This document shows positions 8,882 to 20,009 of a stretch of DNA of 64,000 nucleotides, in pieces. A program made the translations under genes and the position numbers. Position 1 is the first letter of the stretch. Every line of letters starts with the position of its first letter. A model generated the notes under the pieces. It ran no database searches. It was not told the DNA's origin and worked only from the letters and a program-made list of their open reading frames with translations. This DNA comes from an uncultured Pelagibacteraceae bacterium (GTDB lineage: Bacteria > Pseudomonadota > Alphaproteobacteria > Pelagibacterales > Pelagibacteraceae): contig CACNZK010000003.1 in the NCBI GenBank assembly GCA_902625035.1, positions 42,149-106,148 of the forward strand, in the 5' to 3' direction.

Positions 8882-9173
8882 TTCTTTTTATAATATAAAT
8901 TTTCTCATTTTTTTTACCAAATAAAAATCTCTCTCTAATTAAAGTTTCAATATAATCAAGATCAAGATTGTCACTTAACAATGAATTCTTAAAATCCAAG
9001 TCATTTATTTGATTTATTAGAGATAGCTCCTTATTTTTTAAATTGTTTAAAATTTGCTTTTTTTCGAAATATGAAATTAATCCTCTTTCACCTGATAAAA
9101 GATTTGAGAAAAAATATATAATTAGAAAAACTGATATTAATAAAAAATAATTTTTTTTTAATCTTTGGAGCAT
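8865..9173 (-). CDS. ftsB: FtsB/DivIC-like septum formation initiator
   Basis: 102 residues: short cytoplasmic N-terminus, one membrane helix (about 9-24), then a periplasmic coiled coil rich in Leu, Asn and Lys (about 35-75) and the closing [17 protein letters not shown], which matches the family's end pattern (R-E-x-F-x-x-x-x-x-E-x-I). FtsB links early and late divisome proteins. The position directly after eno is the classical one for ftsB. The start ATG shares a base with the eno stop, and the 3' end overlaps lipA by 17 nt. Confidence 0.85.
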   Translation of the reverse strand: MLQRLKKNYFLLISVFLIIYFFSNLLSGERGLISYFEKKQILNNLKNKELSLINQINDLDFKNSLLSDNLDLDYIETLIRERFLFGKKNEKIYIIKRNDTKN

Positions 9174-10429
9174 TAATGAATCTTATTCATTCTAGCTATT
9201 TTTCCAAGTTCTTCTTCTATACGTAATAATTGGTTATATTTAGCAATTCTCTCTGACCTTGCTAAAGATCCTGTTTTTATTTGATTAGAATTGGTGCCAA
9301 CTGCAAGGTCTGCAATAAATGTGTCTTCACTATCGCCAGACCTATGAGAAATTATAGTTCTAAATCCAATAGTTTGAGCAAATCTAATCACATCTAAAGT
9401 TTCTGAAACAGTACCGATTTGATTTAATTTAATTAAAATAGCATTTGATGATAAATTTAAAAATCCTTTCTTTAATCGCTCAAGATTAGTGACGTAAAGA
9501 TCATCACCTACAATCTGAATCTTTTTAAGAGATTTCATCAACTTAGTCCATGAGATCCAATCATTTTCCGCAAATGGATCCTCGATTGATTTAATCTTAT
9601 ATTTAATAATCATTTTTTTATATTCTTGAATAGATTTTTCGACTGAAATGTAGCTATTAGAATGGATAGAATACTTATTATTTTTATATAATTCATTTGC
9701 AGCTACATCTAAACAAATTGAAACATCTTTACCATTTACAAAGCCTGATTTTCTTATAGCTGAAACAATTAAATCCAACGCTTGATTATTGCTATTAATC
9801 ATTGGTGCAAATCCACCCTCGTCTCCAACAGATGTGGATAATCCTTTGTTCTCCATAATCTTACTTAAATTTTTAATCACTAAAAAACAAATTCTCATCG
9901 CATCAGAAAAACTTTTCGCACAATCTGGTCTGATCATAAATTCTTGAATTCTTAAACCATTATTAGCATGTGCCCCACCGTTTACTATATTCATTAAAGG
10001 AAATGGCAACTTGAAATTATTCTTTATTAGAAAAGTTTTATACAAAGGCTTTTTTTTAATTTTTGCTGAAAGTTTTTTTGCTGCCATTGAAACAGCTAAT
10101 ATAGAATTAGCTCCTAACTTAGTTTTTTGTCTAGTTCCATCTAAGTTAATCATTATAGTGTCTATTCTCTCTTGATTATGTATATTTTGTCCTTTAAGTT
10201 TTTTTGAAATTTTAGTATTAACTAAACCTATTGCATTCAAGACACTTTTTCCTAGGTATCTTTTATTATTTCTATCCCTTTTTTCAAAAGCTTCATAAGT
10301 TCCTGTCGATGCACCTGATGGACAAATTGCTGTTGCACTTTGATTTTTGACAAAAACCTCAGCTTCGATTGTTGGATTACCTCTGCTATCAAAAACTTGT
10401 CGGGCTTTTACTCTTGTAATTTTACTCAC
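9173..10429 (-). CDS. eno: Enolase
   Basis: 418 residues, slightly shorter than E. coli Eno. Motifs: CPSGASTGTYEAFEKRD (substrate loop), GGAHANNGLRIQEFMI, catalytic and metal residues in VGDEGGFAP, CLDVAANELY, SIEDPFAENDW and VGDDLYVTN, the lysine in ILIKLNQIGTVSET, and SHRSGDSEDTFIADLAVG. It interconverts 2-phosphoglycerate and phosphoenolpyruvate; PEP also feeds KdsA, encoded immediately upstream. The start is GTG, placed directly after the kdsA stop with no spacer. Confidence 0.98.
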   Translation of the reverse strand: MSKITRVKARQVFDSRGNPTIEAEVFVKNQSATAICPSGASTGTYEAFEKRDRNNKRYLGKSVLNAIGLVNTKISKKLKGQNIHNQERIDTIMINLDGTRQKTKLGANSILAVSMAAKKLSAKIKKKPLYKTFLIKNNFKLPFPLMNIVNGGAHANNGLRIQEFMIRPDCAKSFSDAMRICFLVIKNLSKIMENKGLSTSVGDEGGFAPMINSNNQALDLIVSAIRKSGFVNGKDVSICLDVAANELYKNNKYSIHSNSYISVEKSIQEYKKMIIKYKIKSIEDPFAENDWISWTKLMKSLKKIQIVGDDLYVTNLERLKKGFLNLSSNAILIKLNQIGTVSETLDVIRFAQTIGFRTIISHRSGDSEDTFIADLAVGTNSNQIKTGSLARSERIAKYNQLLRIEEELGKIARMNKIH

Positions 10430-12876
<2,447 letters not shown>

Positions 12877-12907
12877 TTATAGCTAATAAAAAAGTAAATT
12901 AAAAGTA

Positions 12908-13201
12908 TTAATTATTATTTTCTGGGATTGTTGGTGTGTCTTCCTCAACTTGATCTAAAACCGAGCTTGAAGGTGTTAAATCCCCTCTAGATACGATAGT
13001 TAAAGCTAAACTGCATATTATAAATAGAGTAGCAACAATGCCAGTTGCTTTAGTCATAAAATTTCCTGCTGTCTTTGAAAACATCATGTTTTCCTGAGAA
13101 ACTCCAATTCCAAGTGCTCCACCCTCAGATTTTTGCATCAAAACCAATAAAACTAAAATTAAAGCAAGAATGATATTCAGTACTAACAATATATTTTCCA
13201 T
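12908..13201 (-). CDS. secG: Preprotein translocase subunit SecG
   Basis: 97 residues with two membrane helices (about 1-20 and 52-70) joined by the conserved cytoplasmic loop LMQKSEGGALGIG...MFSKTAGNFMTKATG, the SecG signature. The C-terminal tail is acidic and Pro/Glu-rich. It assists SecYEG in protein export. It lies between tpiA (5-nt gap) and pyrG, the common alphaproteobacterial arrangement. Confidence 0.95.
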   Translation of the reverse strand: MENILLVLNIILALILVLLVLMQKSEGGALGIGVSQENMMFSKTAGNFMTKATGIVATLFIICSLALTIVSRGDLTPSSSVLDQVEEDTPTIPENNN

Positions 13202-13206
13202 AAAGA

Positions 13207-13944
13207 TTAATTATAGGTTTTTTTGATTATATCAATGAATTTTTTAGAATCTTGAGAGGCTCCCCCTACTAAAAATCCATCTATATTTTCTATCAATTTT
13301 AATTCGTTTATATTTTTTGGATTTACAGAACCTCCATATAAAACTTTGATATTTCTAACTTTTTTTTTTATAAAATTTATAGTGCTAAACAGGTCATTAG
13401 GCTTAGGTATTATTCCTGTTCCAATTGACCACACAGGTTCGTAAGCAATTACAATATTTTTTCTTTTATTAACTTTTTGTAAACCTAAAGTAATTTGCTT
13501 TGATAAAATTTTTTTGGTAATTTTTTTTCTTTTTTGACCTAAAGTTTCACCGATACAAAAAATAACTTTCAAACCTGACTTAGTAGCTGCTTTAATCTTA
13601 TTATTAATCAATTTATCTGTTTCACCAAGCTCACGGTTTTCTGAATGACCTAAAATAACATACTTGGCTCCAACATTCTTTAACATCATAGGATTTATGG
13701 AGCCAGTTGAAGCACCATAAGTAAGGCTTTCATGGCAATTTTGGGCACCAACTTGAATTTTAGAATTCATAACTTTTTTAGACATTAGATTAATCAATGT
13801 ACTTGGTGGGCAATAAATAATTTTAGTTTTATTTGACTTTTTAAATGTTTTTAAAAATTTGATTACTTTATTAAGTGAATTTAATGTACTTAATCCACCA
13901 AACATTTTCCAATTAGCAATAAAATACATATATTTATTTGTCAT
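13207..13944 (-). CDS. tpiA: Triosephosphate isomerase
   Basis: 245 residues. Active-site elements: FIANWKMFGG with the catalytic Lys, GHSENREL with the His, AYEPVWSIGTG with the catalytic Glu followed by the flexible-loop region, and VLYGGSVNPKN plus DGFLVGGAS for phosphate binding. It interconverts dihydroxyacetone phosphate and glyceraldehyde 3-phosphate. First gene of the tpiA-secG-pyrG-kdsA-eno-ftsB-lipA run, divergent from the gene at 14001 across 56 nt. Confidence 0.97.
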   Translation of the reverse strand: MTNKYMYFIANWKMFGGLSTLNSLNKVIKFLKTFKKSNKTKIIYCPPSTLINLMSKKVMNSKIQVGAQNCHESLTYGASTGSINPMMLKNVGAKYVILGHSENRELGETDKLINNKIKAATKSGLKVIFCIGETLGQKRKKITKKILSKQITLGLQKVNKRKNIVIAYEPVWSIGTGIIPKPNDLFSTINFIKKKVRNIKVLYGGSVNPKNINELKLIENIDGFLVGGASQDSKKFIDIIKKTYN

Positions 13945-13956
13945 CTACCAAAATTT

Positions 13957-13985
13957 AATCTATAGGTTTGCTTTTTATAGATCAA
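13957..13985 (-). promoter_or_regulatory. Candidate promoter for the tpiA operon
   Basis: On the minus strand TTGATC (13980-13985) and TAGATT (13957-13962) are spaced by 17 nt, each matching four of six sigma-70 consensus bases. Transcription would start about 6 nt before the tpiA ATG. This is the best pair in the 56-nt divergent gap, but it is weak evidence in AT-rich DNA. Confidence 0.3.
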
Positions 13986-14000
13986 TAAATTTATATAGTA

Positions 14001-15416
14001 ATGATAGGTACTTTTAGAAATTTTGCTAAAACAAAGTTTGCTGGGATATTAGTGTTTATAATGATTATACCTTTTGTGTTTTGGGGTATGGGAAGTATGT
14101 TTAGTAGCGGAAACACAAATACAATTGCGAAAATAAATGAGTCAAATATTTCTACAGAGGAATTTATTGATTATTTAAATAATTCAGGGATTCCTCAAAA
14201 TACAATAAGAGAAAATTTAAATGATAATATTATTGAAGAAATATTATCTACAGTTGTTTCTGCTAAAATTTTGGATTTAGAAATTGAGGAATACAATTTG
14301 ATTATTTCAAAAGAGACACTACTCAAATTGATAAAGAAAAATAAAAATTTCTTAGATGAAAAAGGTAATTTTCAAAGAATTAAATATGAAAAATTTTTAC
14401 TCGAAAATAATCAAACAGCACCTCAGTTTGAGTTACGTCTAAAAAATCGTGAATTACAAAAAAACTTATTCAGTTTTGTAGGTGCTGGAACTGTTACTCC
14501 GAAATTTTTGATAAAGAAACTTTATGAGGAAGAAAATAGAAAATTAGAAATAGATTATATAAATTTAAATGCATTTTATAAAAAAAAAGATAGTTTTACA
14601 GATAACGATATAAAAAAGTTTTTAGATGAAAATAAAGATAATTTAAAAGTAGAATATATTGATTTTAATTATTCTATAATAAATCCTAAAAATTTAGTTG
14701 GTGTAGATGAATTTAATCAAGCTTTTTTTGATAAAATTGACCAAATAGAAATTGATATTTCAAATGAACTTCCTTTTGAAACAATTGTTACAAACTTTAA
14801 TTTAAAGTCTAAAAAAATTAAAGATTTTAGATTCACTTACGACAAAAATGATATAGAAAAAAAGATATTTGAAGCAAGAAATAATGAGTTTGATATTATT
14901 GAATTTCAAGATGATTATATTCTTTATAAAATATTAAAGTCAGAACAACGATCTCCCAACTTAGATGATCTAGTTTTAAGAGAAGAAATCTTAGGGCTAA
15001 TATATGAAAGAAACAAGTATGAATATAATAAAGATTTAATTAAAAAAATTGATGAAAAAAACTTTAATGACGGAGAATTTGTAGAAATGGGAGGTAATAA
15101 AATTGAAAATTTGTTATTAAATTCAATCAAAGATAATAAAAAATTTGATATTAAAGCTGTAGAACTTATGTACTCATTACCCGTAAATTCTTTTACACTT
15201 ATAAATGATGAGATGAGCAACATTTATCTGGCTAAAATTAAGAACTTTCAAAATGAAACAACAGAAAATAATGACAAAATAAACGAATATACAAACAAAC
15301 AAAATTCAAATTTAAAAAATAATATGTTAAAATCTTACGATTTATATCTCAACAGCAGATATGATGTTACATTAAATCAAAAAACAATAGAACGAGTTAA
15401 AAATTTCTTTCAATGA
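14001..15416 (+). CDS. PpiD/SurA-N-like membrane-anchored periplasmic folding protein
   Basis: 471 residues. One N-terminal membrane anchor (about 15-35, GILVFIMIIPFVFWGMGSMF) is followed by NTIAKINESNISTEEFIDYL and the helical SurA_N_3-type chaperone domain (to about 195). In alphaproteobacteria the gene between tpiA and trpE is annotated as peptidylprolyl isomerase of PpiD type, usually around 600 residues. Here the parvulin part is hard to recognise: residues about 195-290 keep a rotamase-2-like pattern, but I see no clear parvulin active-site histidines. It may act as a chaperone only. It overlaps trpE by 4 nt (ATGA), a linkage also seen in other alphaproteobacteria. Confidence 0.75.
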   Translation: MIGTFRNFAKTKFAGILVFIMIIPFVFWGMGSMFSSGNTNTIAKINESNISTEEFIDYLNNSGIPQNTIRENLNDNIIEEILSTVVSAKILDLEIEEYNLIISKETLLKLIKKNKNFLDEKGNFQRIKYEKFLLENNQTAPQFELRLKNRELQKNLFSFVGAGTVTPKFLIKKLYEEENRKLEIDYINLNAFYKKKDSFTDNDIKKFLDENKDNLKVEYIDFNYSIINPKNLVGVDEFNQAFFDKIDQIEIDISNELPFETIVTNFNLKSKKIKDFRFTYDKNDIEKKIFEARNNEFDIIEFQDDYILYKILKSEQRSPNLDDLVLREEILGLIYERNKYEYNKDLIKKIDEKNFNDGEFVEMGGNKIENLLLNSIKDNKKFDIKAVELMYSLPVNSFTLINDEMSNIYLAKIKNFQNETTENNDKINEYTNKQNSNLKNNMLKSYDLYLNSRYDVTLNQKTIERVKNFFQ

Positions 15417-16873
15417 ACTTAAATCGAAGCTTCAAAGATTTCAAGTTTCGACACAGAAGCAATAAAAATCAAATCATATATACTTCAAAAAAAATTAAAG
15501 AAGATGAGGAGATCTTAAATTTAATAGATAATTTTTTAAGTGAAAAAAATAGCTTTATATTTGAATCAGTAGAGAAAGGTAAGATCAAAGGAAGATACAC
15601 TATATTTGGTAAAAATCCTGATAAGATATGGGAATTTAGAAATAAAGATTCTTATTTAATCCAAAACGATAAGAAAATTAAACTTAAAGATAAACCTGAA
15701 AACCTAATTGAGAAAATAATTGAAGAGTTTAAATTTGAAACTCCTAAAAACTTACCAAACCTTTGTTCTTTAATTTCAGGATATTTCTCTTACGATTCTA
15801 TAAGATATATAGAAAAAATTCCTAATAATTGTAAGGATGATCTGAATATACCTGATGTAAGACTTCTGCGACCAAGAACACTTATAATTCACGATAATTT
15901 AAAAAAAGAGATATTCTTTATTATAAATATCTACAAAGACGAAAAAATTAGAGATTATAAAAAAAAATATGACGAGATAAAGTCAGATCTTTTTAGATTG
16001 CTTATTCAATCATCAATCAAAAATATAAATAATAGAACTCAATTAAAATCAAATAATATTAAAGTTAAATCAAATACTTCCAAAAATAAATTCTTACAAA
16101 TGGTCAATAAAGCAAAAAAATATATAAAATTGGGAGATATATTTCAGGTAGTTTTAAGCCAAAGATTTGAAGCTAAGTTAACAAAAAAACCAATTGATAT
16201 TTATAAGAAACTTAGAGTGACTAACCCATCACCTTTTATGTTTTTTTTTAATTTCAGTGACTTTCAAATTATTGGTGCGAGCCCAGAAATACTAGTGAGA
16301 TTAAGAGATAATAAAATTACTGTAAGACCAATCGCAGGAACAAGACCGAGGGGTAAATCGTTAAAAGAGGATCGTTTTTATGAAAAAGATCTTCTTAATG
16401 ACAAAAAAGAGCTTTCAGAGCACTTAATGTTATTAGATTTAGGAAGAAATGATGCTGGTAAAGTTTCAAAAATTAATACGGTAAAAGTAACTGAGAGTTT
16501 TATTATTGAGAGATATTCTCATGTAATGCATATAGTATCAAATGTCATCGGTGAATATAATAAGAAATTTTCAAAGTTTAAATCACTTCTTGCTGGTTTC
16601 CCTGCAGGAACTGTTTCTGGAGCTCCAAAAATTAGAGCTATGGAAATAATTGATGAATTAGAAACAACTAAGAGAAAAGTTTATGCTGGTGGTATTGGAT
16701 ATTTTTCAGCAAACGGAGAATTTGATACATGTATAGCTTTAAGAACTGCCGTGGCTAAAAAAAACAAATTTTATGTTCAAGCTGGAGCTGGAATTGTTGC
16801 TGATAGTAAACCTTTAAAAGAGTATGAGGAAACTGTAAATAAAGCAAAAGCTTTAATTAATGCCTTAAAATGA
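15413..16873 (+). CDS. trpE: Anthranilate synthase component I
   Basis: 486 residues. The chorismate-binding half carries GDIFQVVLSQRFEAKL, NPSPFMFFFNF, GASPEILVR, PIAGTRPRG, ELSEHLMLLDLGRND, AGFPAGTVSGAPKIRAMEII and YAGGIGYFSANGEFDTCIALRT, all standard TrpE/PabB signatures. With TrpG it converts chorismate and glutamine to anthranilate. It could also serve aminodeoxychorismate synthesis, but the following trpG-trpD-trpC argues for TrpE. Overlaps by ATGA with both the preceding gene and trpG. Confidence 0.96.
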   Translation: MNLNRSFKDFKFRHRSNKNQIIYTSKKIKEDEEILNLIDNFLSEKNSFIFESVEKGKIKGRYTIFGKNPDKIWEFRNKDSYLIQNDKKIKLKDKPENLIEKIIEEFKFETPKNLPNLCSLISGYFSYDSIRYIEKIPNNCKDDLNIPDVRLLRPRTLIIHDNLKKEIFFIINIYKDEKIRDYKKKYDEIKSDLFRLLIQSSIKNINNRTQLKSNNIKVKSNTSKNKFLQMVNKAKKYIKLGDIFQVVLSQRFEAKLTKKPIDIYKKLRVTNPSPFMFFFNFSDFQIIGASPEILVRLRDNKITVRPIAGTRPRGKSLKEDRFYEKDLLNDKKELSEHLMLLDLGRNDAGKVSKINTVKVTESFIIERYSHVMHIVSNVIGEYNKKFSKFKSLLAGFPAGTVSGAPKIRAMEIIDELETTKRKVYAGGIGYFSANGEFDTCIALRTAVAKKNKFYVQAGAGIVADSKPLKEYEETVNKAKALINALK

Positions 16874-17439
16874 AAAAAATAATTCTTATAGATAATTACG
16901 ATAGTTTTACTTTTAATCTTTATCATTATCTATCTTCATTAAAGGTAAATGTAGATGTAATTAGAAACGATCAAATTACATCCAATCAGATATTAAAAAG
17001 AAAATATAATAAAATCGTAATCTCACCAGGCCCAGGTAATCCTAATCAATCAGGCAATTGTTTAAAAATAGTAAAATCTTTATATAAAAAAATTCCAATT
17101 CTTGGTGTTTGTCTTGGTCATCAAATTATAGGACAGGTATTTGGTTCCAAAATTATTCAAGCTAAAAAATTAATGCATGGTAAAACAAGTAAAATTATAT
17201 CAAACAATTTAGGAATTTTAAAAAATCTTCCAAAATCATTTGAGGCAACACGGTATCACAGCTTAATTATTGACAAAAAATCACTATCTGAAGACCTTGA
17301 AATCACAGCTGAAACTAAAGATGGCTTAGTTATGGGTGTTCAGCATAAAAAATATGCTGTTCATGGAGTGCAATTTCACCCTGAAAGTATTAAAACTAAA
17401 TTAGGTATTAAAATTTTAAAAAATTTTATTAGAATTTAA
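16870..17439 (+). CDS. trpG: Anthranilate synthase component II (glutamine amidotransferase)
   Basis: 189 residues, a single class I glutamine amidotransferase domain: IDNYDSFTFNLYHYL at the N-terminus, ISPGPGNPNQSG, nucleophile elbow LGVCLGHQIIGQVFG, and GVQFHPESI with the His-Glu pair. It feeds ammonia to TrpE and in many bacteria also to PabB. Stands between trpE (4-nt overlap) and trpD (5-nt gap). Confidence 0.95.
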   Translation: MKKIILIDNYDSFTFNLYHYLSSLKVNVDVIRNDQITSNQILKRKYNKIVISPGPGNPNQSGNCLKIVKSLYKKIPILGVCLGHQIIGQVFGSKIIQAKKLMHGKTSKIISNNLGILKNLPKSFEATRYHSLIIDKKSLSEDLEITAETKDGLVMGVQHKKYAVHGVQFHPESIKTKLGIKILKNFIRI

Positions 17440-17444
17440 AATCA

Positions 17445-18437
17445 ATGAGACAATTCATAGATAAAATTAAGAATAAAGAGGATCTCTCTTTTGAAGAAAG
17501 TAAGGCAGCTTTTGAATTATTAATGGAAGGAAAAGCTGAAGACCAAGAAATATTTGATTTTTTAACACATTTATCAGTTAAAGGTGAAGCTTCTGAGGAA
17601 ATAGCCGGTGGGGTTTTTGTGCTTAGAAATAAATCCAAAAGGGTAAATGTGGAAAATTGTGTTGATACATGTGGCACTGGTGGAGATGGTATGAATACGC
17701 TAAATATATCGACAGCCGCTGCGTTGTTGCTTGCAAGTATGGGTGTTAAAGTAGCTAAACATGGCAATAAAGCAGTATCTTCTAAGTGTGGATCAGGTGA
17801 TGTATTAGAGGCTTTGAAAATAAAAATAAATCTGGAACCAAAAGAAATCGAAGATCAAATAAATAAAAATAATTTTGGTTTCATGTTTGCTCCTAATTAT
17901 CATGGTGCTATGAAGTTTGTTGGTCCAACGAGAAAAAAAATTGGAAAAAGAACAATATTTAATATGATCGGACCGTTAAGTAGTCCTGCTTTAGTAAAAA
18001 GACAAGTAGTCGGTGTCTTTGATAAAAAACTTTTAAGAATATTTGCAAATGCTTTAAATAACTTAGGCATAAAATTTGCATGGATTGTAAATAGCGAGGA
18101 TGGCTTAGATGAAATTTCGCCGTATGCTAAAACGAATGTTATTCAATTAAAAGATAATAAGATTTCTGAAATTGTTATTGATCCAAAAGAATTAAAGATT
18201 AATGCAGATAAATTTGAAAATCTTGTTGGAGATGATGCAAAATTCAATGCAGAAAAAATGATTAACATATTTAAAGGTGAGGATAATGATTTTTCCAAAG
18301 CAGTATGCCTAAACGCTGCAGCTGGATTAATTGTAAATGAAAACCATAAAGAGTTTACAGAAGCGTATAGAAATGCAAGAGAGCATATTTTATCTAATAA
18401 AGTTATCGAACATTTGGAAACAATTCAAAATGCCTGA
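17445..18437 (+). CDS. trpD: Anthranilate phosphoribosyltransferase
   Basis: 330 residues. The PRPP-binding glycine-rich signature is VDTCGTGGDGMNTLNISTA around residues 75-93, followed by KHGNKAVSSKCGSGDVLEAL and FMFAPNYHGAMK. It attaches anthranilate to PRPP, the second tryptophan step. Overlaps trpC by 8 nt. trpF, trpB and trpA are not in the window. Confidence 0.97.
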   Translation: MRQFIDKIKNKEDLSFEESKAAFELLMEGKAEDQEIFDFLTHLSVKGEASEEIAGGVFVLRNKSKRVNVENCVDTCGTGGDGMNTLNISTAAALLLASMGVKVAKHGNKAVSSKCGSGDVLEALKIKINLEPKEIEDQINKNNFGFMFAPNYHGAMKFVGPTRKKIGKRTIFNMIGPLSSPALVKRQVVGVFDKKLLRIFANALNNLGIKFAWIVNSEDGLDEISPYAKTNVIQLKDNKISEIVIDPKELKINADKFENLVGDDAKFNAEKMINIFKGEDNDFSKAVCLNAAAGLIVNENHKEFTEAYRNAREHILSNKVIEHLETIQNA

Positions 18438-19221
18438 AAATGTTCTTGAAAAAATAATTAAAAAGAAAATAGTTAAAATAGAAGATACTAAAAAAAGTAT
18501 TTCAATAGACTCATTAAATGAATTAATAGAGAAAAATAAAACTTTTATTAATTTTAAAGAAAATATTGAAAAAAATATTAAAGAAAATAAATTTTCTATT
18601 ATTGCTGAGATCAAAAAAGCAAGTCCTTCTGCAGGTGTAATCATAGATGATTATGACCCTGTTAAAATAGCTAGTATATATCATGATAATAATGCTACTT
18701 GTTTATCGGTTTTGACTGAGGAAAATTTTTTTTTAGGGGATTTAACACATATAAGTCAAATTAAACAAAATATTAATTTACCAATTCTTTGTAAGGACTT
18801 TTTTGTAGATAAATTTCAAATTCCATTAGCAAAAAGTCATGGAGCAGATGCAATATTAATTATATTAGCTGGTGTAAGTGAAAGCCTTGCGAATGAGTTA
18901 TATGAAGAAGCACTTAAATTAAATATGTCTGTGATAGTTGAGGTGCATACAGTTGAGGAAGCAAAACAAGCTTTGAAATTTAAAGAAGCATTAATTGGAA
19001 TCAATAATAGGAACTTAAAAACTCTTAAAACTGATATAAATACAACTTTTGATATTCATGATGTTTTGGTTAATCATAAAGGTCCATTAATTTCTGAAAG
19101 CGGAATAAAATCAAAAGTAGAATTATTAGAACTCTCAAATAAAACCTCTATTAAAACTTTTCTAATTGGTGAATCACTTTTGAAAAATTTGGAAAATAAT
19201 TCCATTTTCACCGTTATTTAA
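18430..19221 (+). CDS. trpC: Indole-3-glycerol phosphate synthase
   Basis: 264 residues from the ATG at 18430. A longer in-frame ORF extends back to 18337, but that stretch lies inside trpD, and the shorter form starts with the expected family N-terminus (MPENVLEKIIKKKIVKIE). Barrel motifs: IIAEIKKASPSAGVI, LSVLTEENFFLGDL, LPILCKDFFVDKFQI, AILIILA, VEVHTVEEAKQAL, IGINNRNLKTL and ISESGI, giving the catalytic Lys and Glu residues of a monofunctional TrpC. Overlaps trpD by 8 nt. Confidence 0.96.
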   Translation: MPENVLEKIIKKKIVKIEDTKKSISIDSLNELIEKNKTFINFKENIEKNIKENKFSIIAEIKKASPSAGVIIDDYDPVKIASIYHDNNATCLSVLTEENFFLGDLTHISQIKQNINLPILCKDFFVDKFQIPLAKSHGADAILIILAGVSESLANELYEEALKLNMSVIVEVHTVEEAKQALKFKEALIGINNRNLKTLKTDINTTFDIHDVLVNHKGPLISESGIKSKVELLELSNKTSIKTFLIGESLLKNLENNSIFTVI

Positions 19222-19270
19222 TCAAATAGTTCCCTATTTTATTGACTTTTTTACTATTGTGAATTTAAGA

Positions 19271-19285
19271 GAACTTTTGTAGAAC
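19271..19285 (+). promoter_or_regulatory. LexA/SOS operator (alphaproteobacterial GAAC-N7-GAAC)
   Basis: GAAC at 19271-19274 and GAAC at 19282-19285 are separated by exactly 7 nt (TTTTGTA). This is the direct-repeat SOS box known for alphaproteobacterial LexA (GTTC-N7-GTTC on the other strand). It ends 24 nt before the lexA ATG, downstream of a possible -35 TTGACT at 19242-19247, so LexA would repress its own gene. The position directly upstream of lexA makes chance unlikely. Confidence 0.88.
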
Positions 19286-19309
19286 AGATTTTGTACGATA
19301 TTTGTTCTT

Positions 19310-19987
19310 ATGCTAACAAAAAAACAAAAAAACCTGCTTTTATTTATCAACAAGAAGTTGAGAAGCTCTGGTGTTTCTCCATCTTATGAGGAAATGAAAG
19401 CTTCTTTAAACCTAAAATCTAAGTCAGGAATTCATAGACTTATAAGTGCTTTAGAAGAAAGAGGTTTTATTAAAAGACTTGCTCATAAAGCTAGAGCCTT
19501 AGAAGTAATTAAATTGCCAGAAACGGCTTCTGCAAATGATATTTATAATAATTTTTCACCAAGCGTAATCAAAGGTGGATTAGATGAGGAAAATTTATCC
19601 TCAGATGATGCTGAGGTGCCAGTTTTAGGAAAAATTGCTGCGGGGACACCTGTTGAAGCTATCCAAAATGAGGTTTCAAGAATACCTTTGCCAAGCAATT
19701 TAGAGAAAAATGGAGATTATTTTGGTTTGAAAGTTCAAGGGGATTCGATGATTGAAGCTGGAATTCACGAAGGCGATACAGTTATTATTAAAAGAGCAGA
19801 TACAGCTGACAATGGAAAAATTGTTGTTGCTCTAATTGATGAGCATGAAGCAATGTTAAAAAGAATTAGAAAAAAAGGTAAAGTTGTTGCTTTAGAAAGC
19901 GCCAATAAAAATTACGAAACTAAAATATTTGGACCTGATAGAGTAAAAGTTCAGGGTGTATTAGTATCTTTATATAGAAACTTCTAA
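19310..19987 (+). CDS. lexA: SOS repressor LexA
   Basis: 225 residues. The N-terminal winged helix-turn-helix (about 1-65) contains SPSYEEMKASLNLKSKSGIH and LEERGFIKRLAHKARALEV. The C-terminal S24 self-cleavage domain has the scissile Ala111-Gly112 (GKIAAGTP), catalytic Ser146 in GDSMIEAGIHEGD and Lys184 in HEAMLKRI; the spacing from scissile bond to Ser (34 residues) equals that of E. coli LexA. An alphaproteobacterial operator lies just upstream. It follows trpC after 88 nt. In rhizobia moaC and moeA usually sit between trpC and lexA; they are missing here. Confidence 0.97.
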   Translation: MLTKKQKNLLLFINKKLRSSGVSPSYEEMKASLNLKSKSGIHRLISALEERGFIKRLAHKARALEVIKLPETASANDIYNNFSPSVIKGGLDEENLSSDDAEVPVLGKIAAGTPVEAIQNEVSRIPLPSNLEKNGDYFGLKVQGDSMIEAGIHEGDTVIIKRADTADNGKIVVALIDEHEAMLKRIRKKGKVVALESANKNYETKIFGPDRVKVQGVLVSLYRNF

Positions 19988-20009
19988 AAAAATAGTCTAA
20001 ACCATTTTA

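Noticed and set aside
8529..8924. 131-codon plus-strand ORF across lipA and ftsB
   Set aside because: Antisense to the conserved lipA; hydrophobic content comes from reading the reverse strand of AT-rich codons.
18337..18429. Upstream extension of trpC
   Set aside because: The extra 31 codons lie inside trpD and do not match the TrpC N-terminus; the ATG at 18430 does.
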